From a bacterium (GTDB lineage Bacteria; SZUA-182; DTGQ01): 64,000 nt of DNA. Numbering within the stretch: position 1 is the stretch's first letter; every line of letters starts with the position of its first letter. The translations under genes and the position numbers were made by a program. Below are positions 34,904 to 44,515 of the stretch, piece by piece. Location: contig JAILZY010000002.1 in assembly GCA_023512255.1 (NCBI GenBank), forward strand, positions 1 through 64,000, in the 5' to 3' direction. Under the pieces are notes generated by a model, which worked only from the letters and a program-made list of their open reading frames with translations, was not told the DNA's origin and made no database searches.

Positions 34904-36379
34904 ATGAATAAAAAAAGGTTTATTATACCGGGAATTCTCGGATTGTGTCTCATTTCCGTATTTATCGGGATCATGATCGCCTCGCAATTCAACTGGACGG
35001 GAAGCAGCACTGCTGTTCAAATAGAGACCAATGCAAAACTAAAGGAATCGTCCGCGGCTGTTGAATCCCAAGGGGCCTTCATTCCCGGCAATATCTTCGT
35101 TAAGATCGCCAAGGAGGCAAATCCTGCGGTCGTTTACGTCAGCTCCACCCAGGTAGTCAAAAATTTTCAATTCCGCGCCCCAATGAACGACCCTTTTCGG
35201 GATTTTTTTGGTGACGACTTTTTCAATAAATTCTTTGGTATACCAAAAGGTGACCTAAAGAGAAAAAGCCTGGGATCAGGTTTTATCATCAGCAAGGATG
35301 GCTATATTTTAACTAACAACCATGTGGTCAAGGATGCCGAGGATATCAAGATCACCCTGACCAGTAAAAACGAGTACGAAGCCAAGATCGTCGGCTCTGA
35401 TGAAGATATGGATATAGCTCTTCTGAAAATCGAGACTAAGGAGGATCTGCCGGTAGTCAGGCTCGGAGACTCTGACCGGCTGGAAATTGGCGAATGGGTT
35501 GTGGCCATTGGAAACCCCTTTGGTTTGGAACACACAGTAACTGCTGGAATTGTAAGCGCCAAATGGAGACCTATCGGGCAAGGGCCATACGATTCCTTTA
35601 TTCAGACTGACGCGTCTATCAATCCGGGCAATAGTGGTGGCCCACTACTCAACATCAGGGGAGAAGTGGTTGGCATCAACACGGCCATCACGGCTGAAGG
35701 GCAGGGAATTGGGTTTGCCATCCCGATCAATATGGTCAAAGAGGTCATGGCGGAGCTGAAAGAGAAAGGAAAGATCACCAGAGGATGGCTTGGCTTGGTG
35801 ATTCAAAAGGTTACTCCTGATCTGGCCAAGTCCTTCGGATTAAAAGAGAACCGAGGGGCTCTGGTAGCTGAGGTCGTGGAAGGGAGTCCGGCGGACAAGG
35901 CGGGAATCAAACAGGGAGATGTGATCATCTCGTTTAACGGAAAAGAGATCAATGAATACACCGACCTATCCAGAATGGCTGGGCTTACCCGTCCGGGAAC
36001 CAAGGTGCGGCTAGAGCTGATTCGTGATATGAAAAAGAAGGAAGTAGAGGTGGAAATCGGGACCTTCAGCAGTGAGGCCGCGGTAGCCAAGGGGCCTGTA
36101 GAAACCGAATTGGGCATGACTCTACAGAATATTACACCAGAGCTGGCCGACCACTTTGATTTGTCTGAAACTAGCGGTGTTCTGGTTACTAATGTTATTC
36201 CAGGCAGTGCGGCAGACAAGGCAAATATTCGCCGTGGGGACATAATTATAGAAGTTAATCGACAAAAAGTGGCCAATGTCAGTGAATTCCAGAAGATAGC
36301 CAAAAAGAATAAGAAGACCTTGCTCCTCCTTATCAAACGTGAGGACCATTTACTTTACACCGCTATTAAGGAGAAATAA
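34904..36379 (+). CDS. htrA: Periplasmic serine protease/chaperone, DegP/HtrA family
   Basis: This 491-residue envelope quality-control protease is anchored or exported by an N-terminal hydrophobic segment (residues 6-27). The catalytic triad is His140 (TNNHVVKD), Asp170 (DMDIALLKIE) and Ser244 (NPGNSGGPLL). Two PDZ domains follow (about 295-385 and 400-490). ATG 34904 is preferred to in-frame codons upstream because an aggag site sits before it. The promoter at 34832 would also give only a short leader to this start. A 14-base word including the stop codon (36366-36379) is repeated at 36561-36574 around a repeat-rich insertion. Confidence 0.93.
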   Translation: MNKKRFIIPGILGLCLISVFIGIMIASQFNWTGSSTAVQIETNAKLKESSAAVESQGAFIPGNIFVKIAKEANPAVVYVSSTQVVKNFQFRAPMNDPFRDFFGDDFFNKFFGIPKGDLKRKSLGSGFIISKDGYILTNNHVVKDAEDIKITLTSKNEYEAKIVGSDEDMDIALLKIETKEDLPVVRLGDSDRLEIGEWVVAIGNPFGLEHTVTAGIVSAKWRPIGQGPYDSFIQTDASINPGNSGGPLLNIRGEVVGINTAITAEGQGIGFAIPINMVKEVMAELKEKGKITRGWLGLVIQKVTPDLAKSFGLKENRGALVAEVVEGSPADKAGIKQGDVIISFNGKEINEYTDLSRMAGLTRPGTKVRLELIRDMKKKEVEVEIGTFSSEAAVAKGPVETELGMTLQNITPELADHFDLSETSGVLVTNVIPGSAADKANIRRGDIIIEVNRQKVANVSEFQKIAKKNKKTLLLLIKREDHLLYTAIKEK

Positions 36380-36562
36380 GTAACTATAATTTTTGCATTT
36401 TCTGTATCCCTTGCGCAAGCAGGGATACGGCCCCATAGTTATAAATTATAGTTATAAACTATACTTTTGCACTTTTTCTCTGAACCCTTGATTTTGTTTG
36501 GTATGAAAGATAATTTTCAAGAAGTTCAAGGCATGGGGAGAGTTCTGCAAAAGTGTAGTTTT
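36380..36562. repeat. Insertion-like segment containing repeat family S, copy 2
   Basis: The segment is bounded by perfect 14-bp direct repeats ttaaggagaaataa (36366-36379 and 36561-36574). It contains a gtatccct / agggatac hairpin near 36404-36428 and then a family S copy (36456-36562). That copy's ends aactatacttttgca and tgcaaaagtgtagtt are inverted. Confidence 0.65.
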
Positions 36563-36629
36563 AAGGAGAAATAAATAGACCTGGTTTTTTCGGTTTGAAC
36601 TATTCGCAGATTGTTATTGCTTACAAATA

Positions 36630-36688
36630 AAAAAGGGACAAAATGGGTTATGGTAATTTCAACTAATCCGTGAAGTCCCTTTTTCATT
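36630..36688 (+). terminator. Possible terminator before moxR
   Basis: aaaaagggac and gtccctttttc pair across a ~36-nt loop and are followed by ttattttttt. The long loop lowers confidence. Confidence 0.35.
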
Positions 36689-36776
36689 TATTTTTTTCCT
36701 TTTTTCATTTAGTTCATGGTCATTTTTTCATTTGTTTCATGTATTTCATGGTCAGTGGATTTTCAGGGAGGATTGA

Positions 36777-37766
36777 GTGGTGGATTATGATATCCGCAGC
36801 ATAAATGAAAAGGTGCGGGAAGAGAGTGCCTTCGTTGAGGCGATCTTTCGGGAACTCGAGAAGGTGATTGTTGGCCAGCGCCCTGTGCTGGAGCGGATGC
36901 TCATTGGGCTGCTCTGCAATGGACATATTCTTCTGGAAGGTGTGCCAGGCCTGGCCAAGACTCTATCAATTAAAACGATTTGTCGAATTATCAAAACCAA
37001 ATTCCAGCGAATTCAGTTTACTCCTGACCTTTTGCCGGCAGATCTTGTCGGGACCATGATCTACAACCAAAAAGATGGCAGTTTCGTCCCCAAAAAGGGG
37101 CCGATCTTTGCTAATATTATCCTAGCCGATGAAATAAACCGCGCTCCAGCCAAGGTGCAAAGCGCACTCCTTGAAGCTATGCAGGAGCGGCAGGTAACCA
37201 TTGGGGATCAAACTTATCCCTTAGAGGATCCCTTTCTTGTCCTAGCCACCCAGAACCCAATCGAGCAGGAGGGCACTTATCCCCTGCCAGAGGCCCAGGT
37301 AGACCGCTTCATGCTCAAGGTCCACCTCACCTATCCTAGCCGAAAGGAAGAGCGGCAGATCCTTGATCGGATGGCCGGGGGAGAGGATATCCCTATATGC
37401 CAGGTGATCTCACCAGAGGATATTATTCGGGCTCGGGCTGTGGTTAATGAGATTTATGTTGATGACAAGATCAAAGACTATATCATTGACATTGTCTTTG
37501 CTACCCGTGAGCCGCGGCAGTTTGGGCTTGACTTTGACGGCCTGATCGAGTATGGCGCATCACCACGAGCCACCATCTATCTTACTCGGGCAGCTAAAGC
37601 GCACGCGTTCCTACGCCGGCGAGGATATGTTACTCCCGAAGACATCAAGGCTCTCGGCCTGGATGTCCTGCGTCACCGGGTCATTGTTACCTATGAGGCA
37701 GAGGCTGAAAACATCACCTCAGAGGAGATCATCCGCAGGATTTTTGATAAGATCGAAGTTCCTTGA
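36777..37766 (+). CDS. moxR: MoxR-family AAA+ ATPase
   Basis: This 329-residue AAA+ chaperone is of the kind that acts with von Willebrand factor A (VWA) proteins. Walker A is GVPGLAKT, Walker B is ILADEINRAP, sensor 1 is FLVLATQNPIEQEGTYPLPEAQVDRF, and a C-terminal lid domain follows. The start is GTG at 36777, directed by cagggagga. It is the first gene of a tightly packed operon, and its stop overlaps the TTG start of the next gene. MoxR proteins are thought to help assemble or activate VWA-domain partners, several of which follow here. Confidence 0.95.
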   Translation: MVDYDIRSINEKVREESAFVEAIFRELEKVIVGQRPVLERMLIGLLCNGHILLEGVPGLAKTLSIKTICRIIKTKFQRIQFTPDLLPADLVGTMIYNQKDGSFVPKKGPIFANIILADEINRAPAKVQSALLEAMQERQVTIGDQTYPLEDPFLVLATQNPIEQEGTYPLPEAQVDRFMLKVHLTYPSRKEERQILDRMAGGEDIPICQVISPEDIIRARAVVNEIYVDDKIKDYIIDIVFATREPRQFGLDFDGLIEYGASPRATIYLTRAAKAHAFLRRRGYVTPEDIKALGLDVLRHRVIVTYEAEAENITSEEIIRRIFDKIEVP

Positions 37767-38656
37767 GCCAAAAAATTATGCTTCCCAGGGAAATCATTCA
37801 AAAAATCAAACAGATCGAAATCCGCACCAATCGCCTGGTCAATGACCTCTTGGCTGGTGAATACCACAGTGTCTTTAAAGGCCGGGGGATCGACTTTGCC
37901 GAGGTGCGCGAATACCAGATGGGAGATGACATCAGGGCTATCGACTGGAATGTTACCGCCAGGACCGGACACCCTTATGTCAAGCAGTATCGGGAAGAGC
38001 GGGAGCTTACGGTGATGCTGCTGGTGGATGCAAGCTCATCGGGTGAATTCGGGACCACTCAGCAGATGAAAGGCGAGATAGCGGCTCAAATCTGCGCCTT
38101 GCTGGCTTTTTCAGCTATCAAAAACAATGATCGGGTAGGGCTGATCATTTTTTCCGACAAGATTGAAAAGTTTATCACCCCAAAAAAAGGGAAAAAGCAT
38201 GTCTTGCGACTGATACGGGAGCTCCTTTATTTTCAGCCTCAGGGCAGGCAAACTAACCTGAGTGCGGCGCTCGAATTCTTATATAAGGTTGCTAGGCGAA
38301 GATGCGTCGCCTTTCTTGTTTCTGACTTTTTGGGCTCAGATTACCGCAAGGCTCTTGAGATTGCGGCTCAAAAACATGACCTGATCGCCATCGCCATCAC
38401 TGATCCGCGGGAGATGGAGCTTGTAGATGTCGGATTGCTCGAGCTACAAGATGCTGAATCTGGAGAAACCATCCTGATCGATACCTCGGATCAGGTGCTG
38501 CGGCAGATGTTTCTTAAGGCTAGTGATCAGCGCCGGGCAGAGCGACAGAAACTTTTCCGCTCCCTGAGCCTTGACTCCATCGAAGTAATGACTGACCGGC
38601 CCTATGTGGATGAGCTAAATAAGTTTTTCCGAACGAGGGCGAAAAGACAGCGATGA
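37763..38656 (+). CDS. DUF58 protein with VWA-like fold
   Basis: This 297-residue cytoplasmic protein carries the DUF58 hallmark VFKGRGIDFAEVREYQMGDDIRAIDWNVTAR, and then a degenerate metal-ion site DASSSG in LVDASSSGEFG. It is the usual second gene of moxR operons. I place the start at TTG 37763, overlapping the moxR stop; ATG 37778 is an alternative that would shorten it by five residues. It overlaps the next gene by the ATGA motif. Confidence 0.9.
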   Translation: MSQKIMLPREIIQKIKQIEIRTNRLVNDLLAGEYHSVFKGRGIDFAEVREYQMGDDIRAIDWNVTARTGHPYVKQYREERELTVMLLVDASSSGEFGTTQQMKGEIAAQICALLAFSAIKNNDRVGLIIFSDKIEKFITPKKGKKHVLRLIRELLYFQPQGRQTNLSAALEFLYKVARRRCVAFLVSDFLGSDYRKALEIAAQKHDLIAIAITDPREMELVDVGLLELQDAESGETILIDTSDQVLRQMFLKASDQRRAERQKLFRSLSLDSIEVMTDRPYVDELNKFFRTRAKRQR

Positions 38657-39489
38657 GGAAGAAATCGCCAGTTTACCACCTTACAGTCAGTTTACCACCT
38701 CCACTAAATTACTTTCTGGTGCTGTTCAGCGCTATGGCCCTAGCCTGGATGCTGATGGCAGCAGCCTGCCAGCAGCCCACCCTAGCTGCTGCTCCCCCTG
38801 CCAGAATCAGGGCTTTGAACAGCCAGGGAGGCCAAAAGGGACAGCCTTCAGCCCCTGGAAAGAGTGCTGATACTGATATTGATATTAGGGATATCAAACC
38901 GCCACTTGAAATGAAAATAAACTGGATTCCCTCCCCCGGGGTGCTCCTTTGGGGAGCAGTTGGCTTGGCCCTGATTCTCTTGACTGTCTTTTTGGGGATC
39001 ATCGCCTTTCGAAAAAAGAAGACTTCGCCCAAGAGTAAGCCAAAGAGTGAATCTATCCCCTTGCTGCCAGCTCATGAGGTTGCTTTAGCTGAGTTAAAAA
39101 AGCTGTGGGATGATTTTAGCCAAAATAGCCAGAGCGAGGAGAAGATAAAGGAGTTATATATTCGCATATCTGAGATTATCCGCATCTACCTTGCTGGGCG
39201 CTATAAGATCAGTGCTCTTGAGGCTACGACCGAAGAGCTTTTGGATGAGCTTTCAAAGCTTTCACTCCATGTTCAGGATCGGATGCTAATCTCGGATTTT
39301 CTGACTAGATGCGATCTGGTTAAATTTGCCAGGCATAGGCCTCAAATGACAGAAACAGAGCAAAGCTATCAAATGGCTGTTGAGATCATTGACCGGACAA
39401 GGCCGGTTATCGAAAACAGCAAGATTCCTGCTGACAATGCCGGCAAGGAAATGGCTGAGGGCCCTTACGTCCACCACAGGCCGCGGTAG
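38653..39489 (+). CDS. DUF4381-like membrane protein of the Bat operon
   Basis: This 278-residue protein has a membrane segment at residues 18-40 and a second at about 95-118. A Lys-rich linker and a cytoplasmic helical domain (ALAELKKLWDDF...ISEIIRIYLAGRYKISALEATTEELLDEL) follow. This resembles the DUF4381 proteins encoded between DUF58 and BatA genes. ATGA overlap with the preceding gene indicates translational coupling. The role is not known beyond the operon association. Confidence 0.7.
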   Translation: MRKKSPVYHLTVSLPPPLNYFLVLFSAMALAWMLMAAACQQPTLAAAPPARIRALNSQGGQKGQPSAPGKSADTDIDIRDIKPPLEMKINWIPSPGVLLWGAVGLALILLTVFLGIIAFRKKKTSPKSKPKSESIPLLPAHEVALAELKKLWDDFSQNSQSEEKIKELYIRISEIIRIYLAGRYKISALEATTEELLDELSKLSLHVQDRMLISDFLTRCDLVKFARHRPQMTETEQSYQMAVEIIDRTRPVIENSKIPADNAGKEMAEGPYVHHRPR

Positions 39490-39511
39490 GCAGCAGAAGC
39501 TTTAAGTAACT

Positions 39512-40516
39512 ATGCGCTTTCTGTATGGATATCAACTGCTTTGGCTTCTTATCATTCCGCTCATGGTTTTCTTCTACCGGAGCAAAAAGCGAAGGAAGGC
39601 AAGCCTTCGCTTTTCAGACATCAGCCTGCTGAAGCAGATTTGCCCATCACGGTCACTCAGGTGGCGGCACTTAGTATTTATCCTCAAGGCGGCGGCCATA
39701 GCCCTGATTATTATCGCCCTAGCCCGGCCACAGTTGGGGAAAAGGAATCGTGATGTGATCACCGAAGGGATTGATATTATATTGACCATTGATATTTCTG
39801 GCTCCATGCAGGCTGAGGATTTCAAACCTAAAAATCGGCTGCATGTGGCTAAACAGGTAGTCTCCGAGTTCATCAGGGGGCGGGATTCAGACCGAATCGG
39901 CATGGTTATTTTTGCTGGACAGGCCGTTACTCAATGCCCATTGACTTCGGATTACAGTGTCTTGCTAAGCCTGCTAGAGAATGTCCAGATCGGCATGTTG
40001 GAAGATGGAACAGCGATCGGGATGGCCCTAGCCACCAGCGTCAATCGGCTCAAGGATATGGAGGCCAAAAGCAAGGTAGTGATTTTACTTACCGATGGCC
40101 AAAACAACCGAGGCGAGATTGATCCCCTCACTGCCGCCCGCATAGCTCAGTCCCTGGGTATTAAGGTATATACGGTCGGGGTCGGACGTGAGGGAGGAGC
40201 GCCAATCCCAGTCTATGACCCTATCTATGGCAAGCGGTATCTGGTCGGCCCGGATGGTCAGCTGATACTGACTCAAATGGATGAGGAAACCTTGAAGGAA
40301 ATAGCCCGTCTTACGGGGGGAAAGTATTTTCGGGCGGTAGATAGGGATAGTCTCAAAAAAATTTATCAGCAGATTGACCGGCTTGAAAAAACAAAGAGAA
40401 AGGTCAAGCATTATATGGAGTATCGGGAATTGTTTCAGTATCTTGTAGCTGCGGCCCTCTTCTTTATGACCGCAAGCTTTCTCCTTGAGAATACAAGATT
40501 CAGGACGATACCATAA
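39512..40516 (+). CDS. batA: BatA-type VWA-domain membrane protein
   Basis: This 334-residue protein has two N-terminal membrane segments (about residues 4-20 and 52-72), then a VWA domain with a complete metal-ion site (DISGSM, later TDGQNN). A C-terminal membrane helix (about 306-326) follows. It matches BatA of the Bacteroides aerotolerance operon. The closely related gene at 40518 follows with one base between, so the pair is a tandem duplication. It probably forms an envelope complex with BatB and the TPR proteins downstream. Confidence 0.88.
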   Translation: MRFLYGYQLLWLLIIPLMVFFYRSKKRRKASLRFSDISLLKQICPSRSLRWRHLVFILKAAAIALIIIALARPQLGKRNRDVITEGIDIILTIDISGSMQAEDFKPKNRLHVAKQVVSEFIRGRDSDRIGMVIFAGQAVTQCPLTSDYSVLLSLLENVQIGMLEDGTAIGMALATSVNRLKDMEAKSKVVILLTDGQNNRGEIDPLTAARIAQSLGIKVYTVGVGREGGAPIPVYDPIYGKRYLVGPDGQLILTQMDEETLKEIARLTGGKYFRAVDRDSLKKIYQQIDRLEKTKRKVKHYMEYRELFQYLVAAALFFMTASFLLENTRFRTIP

Positions 40517-40517
40517 C

Positions 40518-41549
40518 ATGAAATTCGCTGATCCGAACTGGCTCTATCTTTTGATTATCATCCCCTTGCTGGCACTTTTCTCTGCCTGGGCAGGCAGAAG
40601 GAGGCAAAAGGCTATAGAGCGGTTTGGCAATCCGCTCATCCTGCAAAAGCTCTCAACTTCCTCTTCTGGCCTAAAAAAGCCTGCCCGAAAGCTTATTCTT
40701 TTCCTCTCAGGGGTATTGTTTCTCATTTTAGCTCTGGCTCGTCCTCAGTGGGGAGCCAGAATGCTGACTATTCAACGCCAAGGGATTGATATTATGATCG
40801 GCCTCGATACCTCAAAGAGCATGTTGGCTGAGGATATCAAACCATGCCGGCTGGAGAGAGCCAAACATGAGATCGCCAGCCTGATCGATAAATTACGCGG
40901 AGACCGAATTGGCCTGCTCTGCTTTGCTGGAGACAGTCTAATTCAATGCCCACTGACCCTAGACCATGCAGCCGCCAAAACACTGCTGAAAATTATTGAC
41001 ACGCAAACCGCTCCCCTCGGGGGAACCGCTATCGGCCAGGCTATCCAAACGGCCAGGAAGGCTTTTGTCCAAGGGGAGCAAAAGTATAAGGTACTTATCC
41101 TGCTGACTGATGGAGAGGATCATAACAGCCAACCTATCGAAGCGGCTAGGGAGGCGGCCAAGGATGGAATCAAAATCTATACCATCGGCATTGGATCAAA
41201 AACCGGTGAGCCTATCCCAATTAGAGACCAAAATGGAGCCCATCTTGGCTATCAGAAGGATCAATCGGGGCGGATTATTATGTCCAAGCTGGATGAGGCT
41301 ACCCTGGAAAAAATCGCCACCATAACCGGGGGAAAATATTATCCTGCATCTGGGGCTGAGATGGCACTTGACAAGGTGTATCAGGAGATAGCCAATATGG
41401 AGAAGAAAACTCTCCAATCGAAAAAGTATCTCCAGTACGAGGATCGATTCGGATACTTTTTATTTCCGGCCCTATGCCTTTTTCTCATGGAATTTTTCTT
41501 TGGGGATCAGCGCAAAAAGAAAGCCCAAAGGGGAGGCCGTTTTGAATAA
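40518..41549 (+). CDS. batB: BatB-type VWA-domain membrane protein
   Basis: This 343-residue paralogue of the preceding protein has the same two N-terminal helices. It has a VWA domain with DTSKSM and TDGEDHN, and a C-terminal helix near residues 318-336. ATG 40518 is chosen because it sits one base after the batA stop. In-frame codons from 40485 lie inside batA. It overlaps batC by a few bases. Confidence 0.88.
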   Translation: MKFADPNWLYLLIIIPLLALFSAWAGRRRQKAIERFGNPLILQKLSTSSSGLKKPARKLILFLSGVLFLILALARPQWGARMLTIQRQGIDIMIGLDTSKSMLAEDIKPCRLERAKHEIASLIDKLRGDRIGLLCFAGDSLIQCPLTLDHAAAKTLLKIIDTQTAPLGGTAIGQAIQTARKAFVQGEQKYKVLILLTDGEDHNSQPIEAAREAAKDGIKIYTIGIGSKTGEPIPIRDQNGAHLGYQKDQSGRIIMSKLDEATLEKIATITGGKYYPASGAEMALDKVYQEIANMEKKTLQSKKYLQYEDRFGYFLFPALCLFLMEFFFGDQRKKKAQRGGRFE

Positions 41550-42585
41550 CCATCTGGCATCTGCCATAAAAAATGCTATAAAAACCATAAAAAAGAGAGC
41601 AAAACTAAAAGAATACAGAGGTTCAAAGGGGAGTTTTGCCGTATTGCTGCTTTCTTTCGGCCTGCTGGCTCTATTTTTTACCACTGTCCCAAGCTCCTCT
41701 CTTGCCTGGACAAACCCTTTTAGCAACAAAACTAGCCAAGGGAATAAGCTCTATGCTCAGGGAAAGTATGAGCAGGCCCTTCAGAAATACCTCGATGCCC
41801 AGATCGATCATCCTGACTCAGAGGTGCTGCACTTTAATATCGGCAACATCTTATTCAAGCAGCAAAAATACCAGCAGGCAGAGGAAGAATACCGTAAGGC
41901 AAGCGAGTCGAAAGATCGCCTCATACAGGCCAAAGCCCACTATAATCTTGGAAATTGCAAATTCCGCCAAAATGACTTTGCCAGCGCGGCCCAGCAGTAT
42001 CAAAAGGCCCTTACCCTTGATCCAAATGATCAGGATGCCAAATTCAATCTAGAGCTGGCTAAGAAGAAACTTAATGAGATGGCTAAAAACCAAACGGAGC
42101 AAAAGGAGCAGGAAAATCAAAAAGAGAAGCAGGACCAAAAAGGTCAACAAAAACAAAATGATAAAGAGCAAGGCCAGCAGAAGCAGCCGGATCATGCGAC
42201 GGCGGCTTCTGGCAGCCAAGATAATAGGGGCCAAAAATCGGCTCAGAAAGACCCAAATCAATCACCTCAGAAAGACCAAAACCAATCATCCCTAACCCAC
42301 AATCAATCGCCTCTAAACCAGGCTAAAAATTTACAGGGGGAGGATAAAAGCCAGCAGCCGCAGCCCCAGCCACAAGAGGGGAAGGATTCGGCCCAAGGTG
42401 GTGGGCTGAACGCTGAAAAGCAGGCGCAAGAGGGTGCTTCTTCTGACACGATGAGCCGACAAGAGGCTCTCATGATTTTGCAGCCGCTGGATGAGCGGGA
42501 GAAAGCCGCTCTCAGGCAACTTTGGCTGATGCAGCAGCAGCGACAGCAGTCGGAGAGGCAGAGTGAGGTTGAATATGACTGGTAA
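41542..42585 (+). CDS. batC: BatC-like TPR protein with Gln/Lys-rich low-complexity tail
   Basis: This ~347-residue exported protein has a signal peptide (VLLLSFGLLALFFTTV) and three tetratricopeptide repeats (GNKLYAQGKYEQALQKYLDA, FNIGNILFKQQKYQQAEEEY, YNLGNCKFRQNDFASAAQQY). About 150 residues dominated by Q, K, E, N and S follow, ending in a short conserved helix (EALMILQPLDEREKAALRQL). TTG 41542 is favoured by ggggagg upstream and overlaps the batB stop. TPR proteins in Bat operons are thought to scaffold the VWA proteins. Confidence 0.8.
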   Translation: MNNHLASAIKNAIKTIKKRAKLKEYRGSKGSFAVLLLSFGLLALFFTTVPSSSLAWTNPFSNKTSQGNKLYAQGKYEQALQKYLDAQIDHPDSEVLHFNIGNILFKQQKYQQAEEEYRKASESKDRLIQAKAHYNLGNCKFRQNDFASAAQQYQKALTLDPNDQDAKFNLELAKKKLNEMAKNQTEQKEQENQKEKQDQKGQQKQNDKEQGQQKQPDHATAASGSQDNRGQKSAQKDPNQSPQKDQNQSSLTHNQSPLNQAKNLQGEDKSQQPQPQPQEGKDSAQGGGLNAEKQAQEGASSDTMSRQEALMILQPLDEREKAALRQLWLMQQQRQQSERQSEVEYDW

Positions 42586-44515
42586 GAGCACAAAACCGAT
42601 TAAGAACAAGACGCTGATAAAAATTATGTGGCCGCCACATGCCGCTAGGGTGATCTTTCTCATTCTATTTTCTCTGCTTCTTGCGGCCACCGCGGCAGGA
42701 TCGGCCCAGGCTCAGTCGGTTTCAATTCAGGCTTCAGTTGATAAGACCGAACTTAGCCTCGATGATCATCTCTCCTTGTCTGTAGTCATTGAGGGCTCAA
42801 ACATTGGCTCTCTACCTGATCCTGAGCTTCCTGATCTTTCGGGCTTTTCAATAGTCAATTCCTATCAAGGGTCAAATTTTTCCTGGATTAATGCAAAAAT
42901 CTCCGTCTCAAAAACTATAAAATATATCTTAAGACCTGAAACCGTTGGCAAACTGACAATTGGGGCGATCAAGCTTTCTCATGATGGGAAAACCTATAAG
43001 ACCGAGCCGATCAGCGTAGTTGTATCCCGCTCTGCTCCGCAGGGGCGGTCCTCACCAGCCCCATCCCCACCATTTTCTCCAAGGCAGCCCTCACGGCCCC
43101 TGTCTCCTCCATCACCCTGGCCAGTCGATCCTTGGGCTGAGGAAGAGGAGGAGCGTCCAGCCAGGGGGAATATTTTTATTACCCAAACGGTAAACAAACA
43201 CAAGGTCTACGTAGGCGAGCAGGTGATTTTAACCTTCAGCTTCTTCCGCCGGATAGATTTGTGGCAAAGTCCTACCTACCAGCCCTCGCCTCTGGAAGGC
43301 TTCTGGGTGGTAGAGCTTGATACACCGGACAGGGCTGAAATCAAAACAATTGACGGGCTTCCCTACCGGGTTCAGGAAATCAAAAAAGCCCTATTTCCTA
43401 TAAAAGCGGGTAAATATACCATTGGGCCAGCCACCCTCACTTATCAGACAGGATTTTTCTCACCTCCCCGAAGACTGAAAACAGAGCCGATCTCAATCGA
43501 GGTCATTCCCCTGCCAGAGGAGGGAAAGCCAGCTAACTTTAGCGGTGCGGTTGGGAAATTTACCCTCTCGGCCCAGGTAGACACTCCAAAGGGAATCCAG
43601 AACGAGCCCATCACCCTACATGTCAAAATCAAGGGGGTCGGCTACATCGAAGGCCTCCCAGAACCTGAACTTTCTCCTCTTGAGGGTTTCCAGAAATATG
43701 ATACGACCACTACCCAAAATCTTATTAAGCAAAACGAGCTGCGGGGTGAAAAATGCTTCGACTTTCTCCTGATTCCACGCCTTGCGAGGAATCTGCAAAT
43801 CCCATCGCTCCATTTTTCCTTCTTCAACCCTGAGGATGGACGGTACCATACCCTAAGCACTGATCCTATTTTGGTATCAATTGCTCCGGCGGCGGCCGGG
43901 GAAAGTGCAACCGCGGCGGCAGGCTCTGGCTCTTCTTTCGGCAGCAGCGGTGGGCTCAGGGGGAGTAAACAGGAGGTCAGGCCAAGCCAGATGGATATCC
44001 GATATATTAAAGAAATTGAGGCCAAATCTTTAAAAAAAAGTTTATTTCTCTTCCGTAATAAAGTATTCTTAAGCTTTCTGCCAGCTCCGCTCCTTTTGCT
44101 TATTGTCTGTTTCCTGCTGGATCGCCGGATGAGGAAATTCCAGTCGGATCAACGCTATGCACGGCTTAGGCGGGCCGGACGGCTAGCTAGGAAAAAGCTT
44201 GCCGAGGCAGTCCGGCATGACAAAAGAGGTGAGGAGAAGGAGTTTTATGCTGCGGTTTCAAAGTCTTTGACTGAGTATGTGGCTGACAAGCTCAACCTTC
44301 AGGCCGCAGGGCTTACCAGCCAGCAGATGATCGAGCAGCTTTCAGCCCTAGGAGTTACTGAAGAGGTATTGAACCGATTGCAACACTGCCTCGATGAATG
44401 CGATTATGCCCGTTTTGCTCCGGCAACCAGTAACGGACAGGACAGAAAGAACCTGCTGACCGAGGCCGAGGAGGTCGTCGTCAGCCTTGAAAAAGCTATC
44501 GGAGAGAAAAAATGA
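42575..44515 (+). CDS. batD: BatD/oxygen-tolerance family protein
   Basis: This 646-residue exported membrane protein starts with a signal peptide. Repeated beta-sandwich domains follow (SVSIQASVDKTELSLDDHLSLSVVIEG, ITQTVNKHKVYVGEQVILTF, FTLSAQVDTPKGIQNEPI), as in BatD. A membrane helix (about residues 500-518) and a cytoplasmic helical tail with ARKKLAEAVRH and YAAVSKSLTEYVADKLNL complete the family plan. A Pro-rich linker sits near residue 165. ATG 42575 overlaps the batC end. It overlaps batE by ATGA. Confidence 0.88.
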   Translation: MTGKSTKPIKNKTLIKIMWPPHAARVIFLILFSLLLAATAAGSAQAQSVSIQASVDKTELSLDDHLSLSVVIEGSNIGSLPDPELPDLSGFSIVNSYQGSNFSWINAKISVSKTIKYILRPETVGKLTIGAIKLSHDGKTYKTEPISVVVSRSAPQGRSSPAPSPPFSPRQPSRPLSPPSPWPVDPWAEEEEERPARGNIFITQTVNKHKVYVGEQVILTFSFFRRIDLWQSPTYQPSPLEGFWVVELDTPDRAEIKTIDGLPYRVQEIKKALFPIKAGKYTIGPATLTYQTGFFSPPRRLKTEPISIEVIPLPEEGKPANFSGAVGKFTLSAQVDTPKGIQNEPITLHVKIKGVGYIEGLPEPELSPLEGFQKYDTTTTQNLIKQNELRGEKCFDFLLIPRLARNLQIPSLHFSFFNPEDGRYHTLSTDPILVSIAPAAAGESATAAAGSGSSFGSSGGLRGSKQEVRPSQMDIRYIKEIEAKSLKKSLFLFRNKVFLSFLPAPLLLLIVCFLLDRRMRKFQSDQRYARLRRAGRLARKKLAEAVRHDKRGEEKEFYAAVSKSLTEYVADKLNLQAAGLTSQQMIEQLSALGVTEEVLNRLQHCLDECDYARFAPATSNGQDRKNLLTEAEEVVVSLEKAIGEKK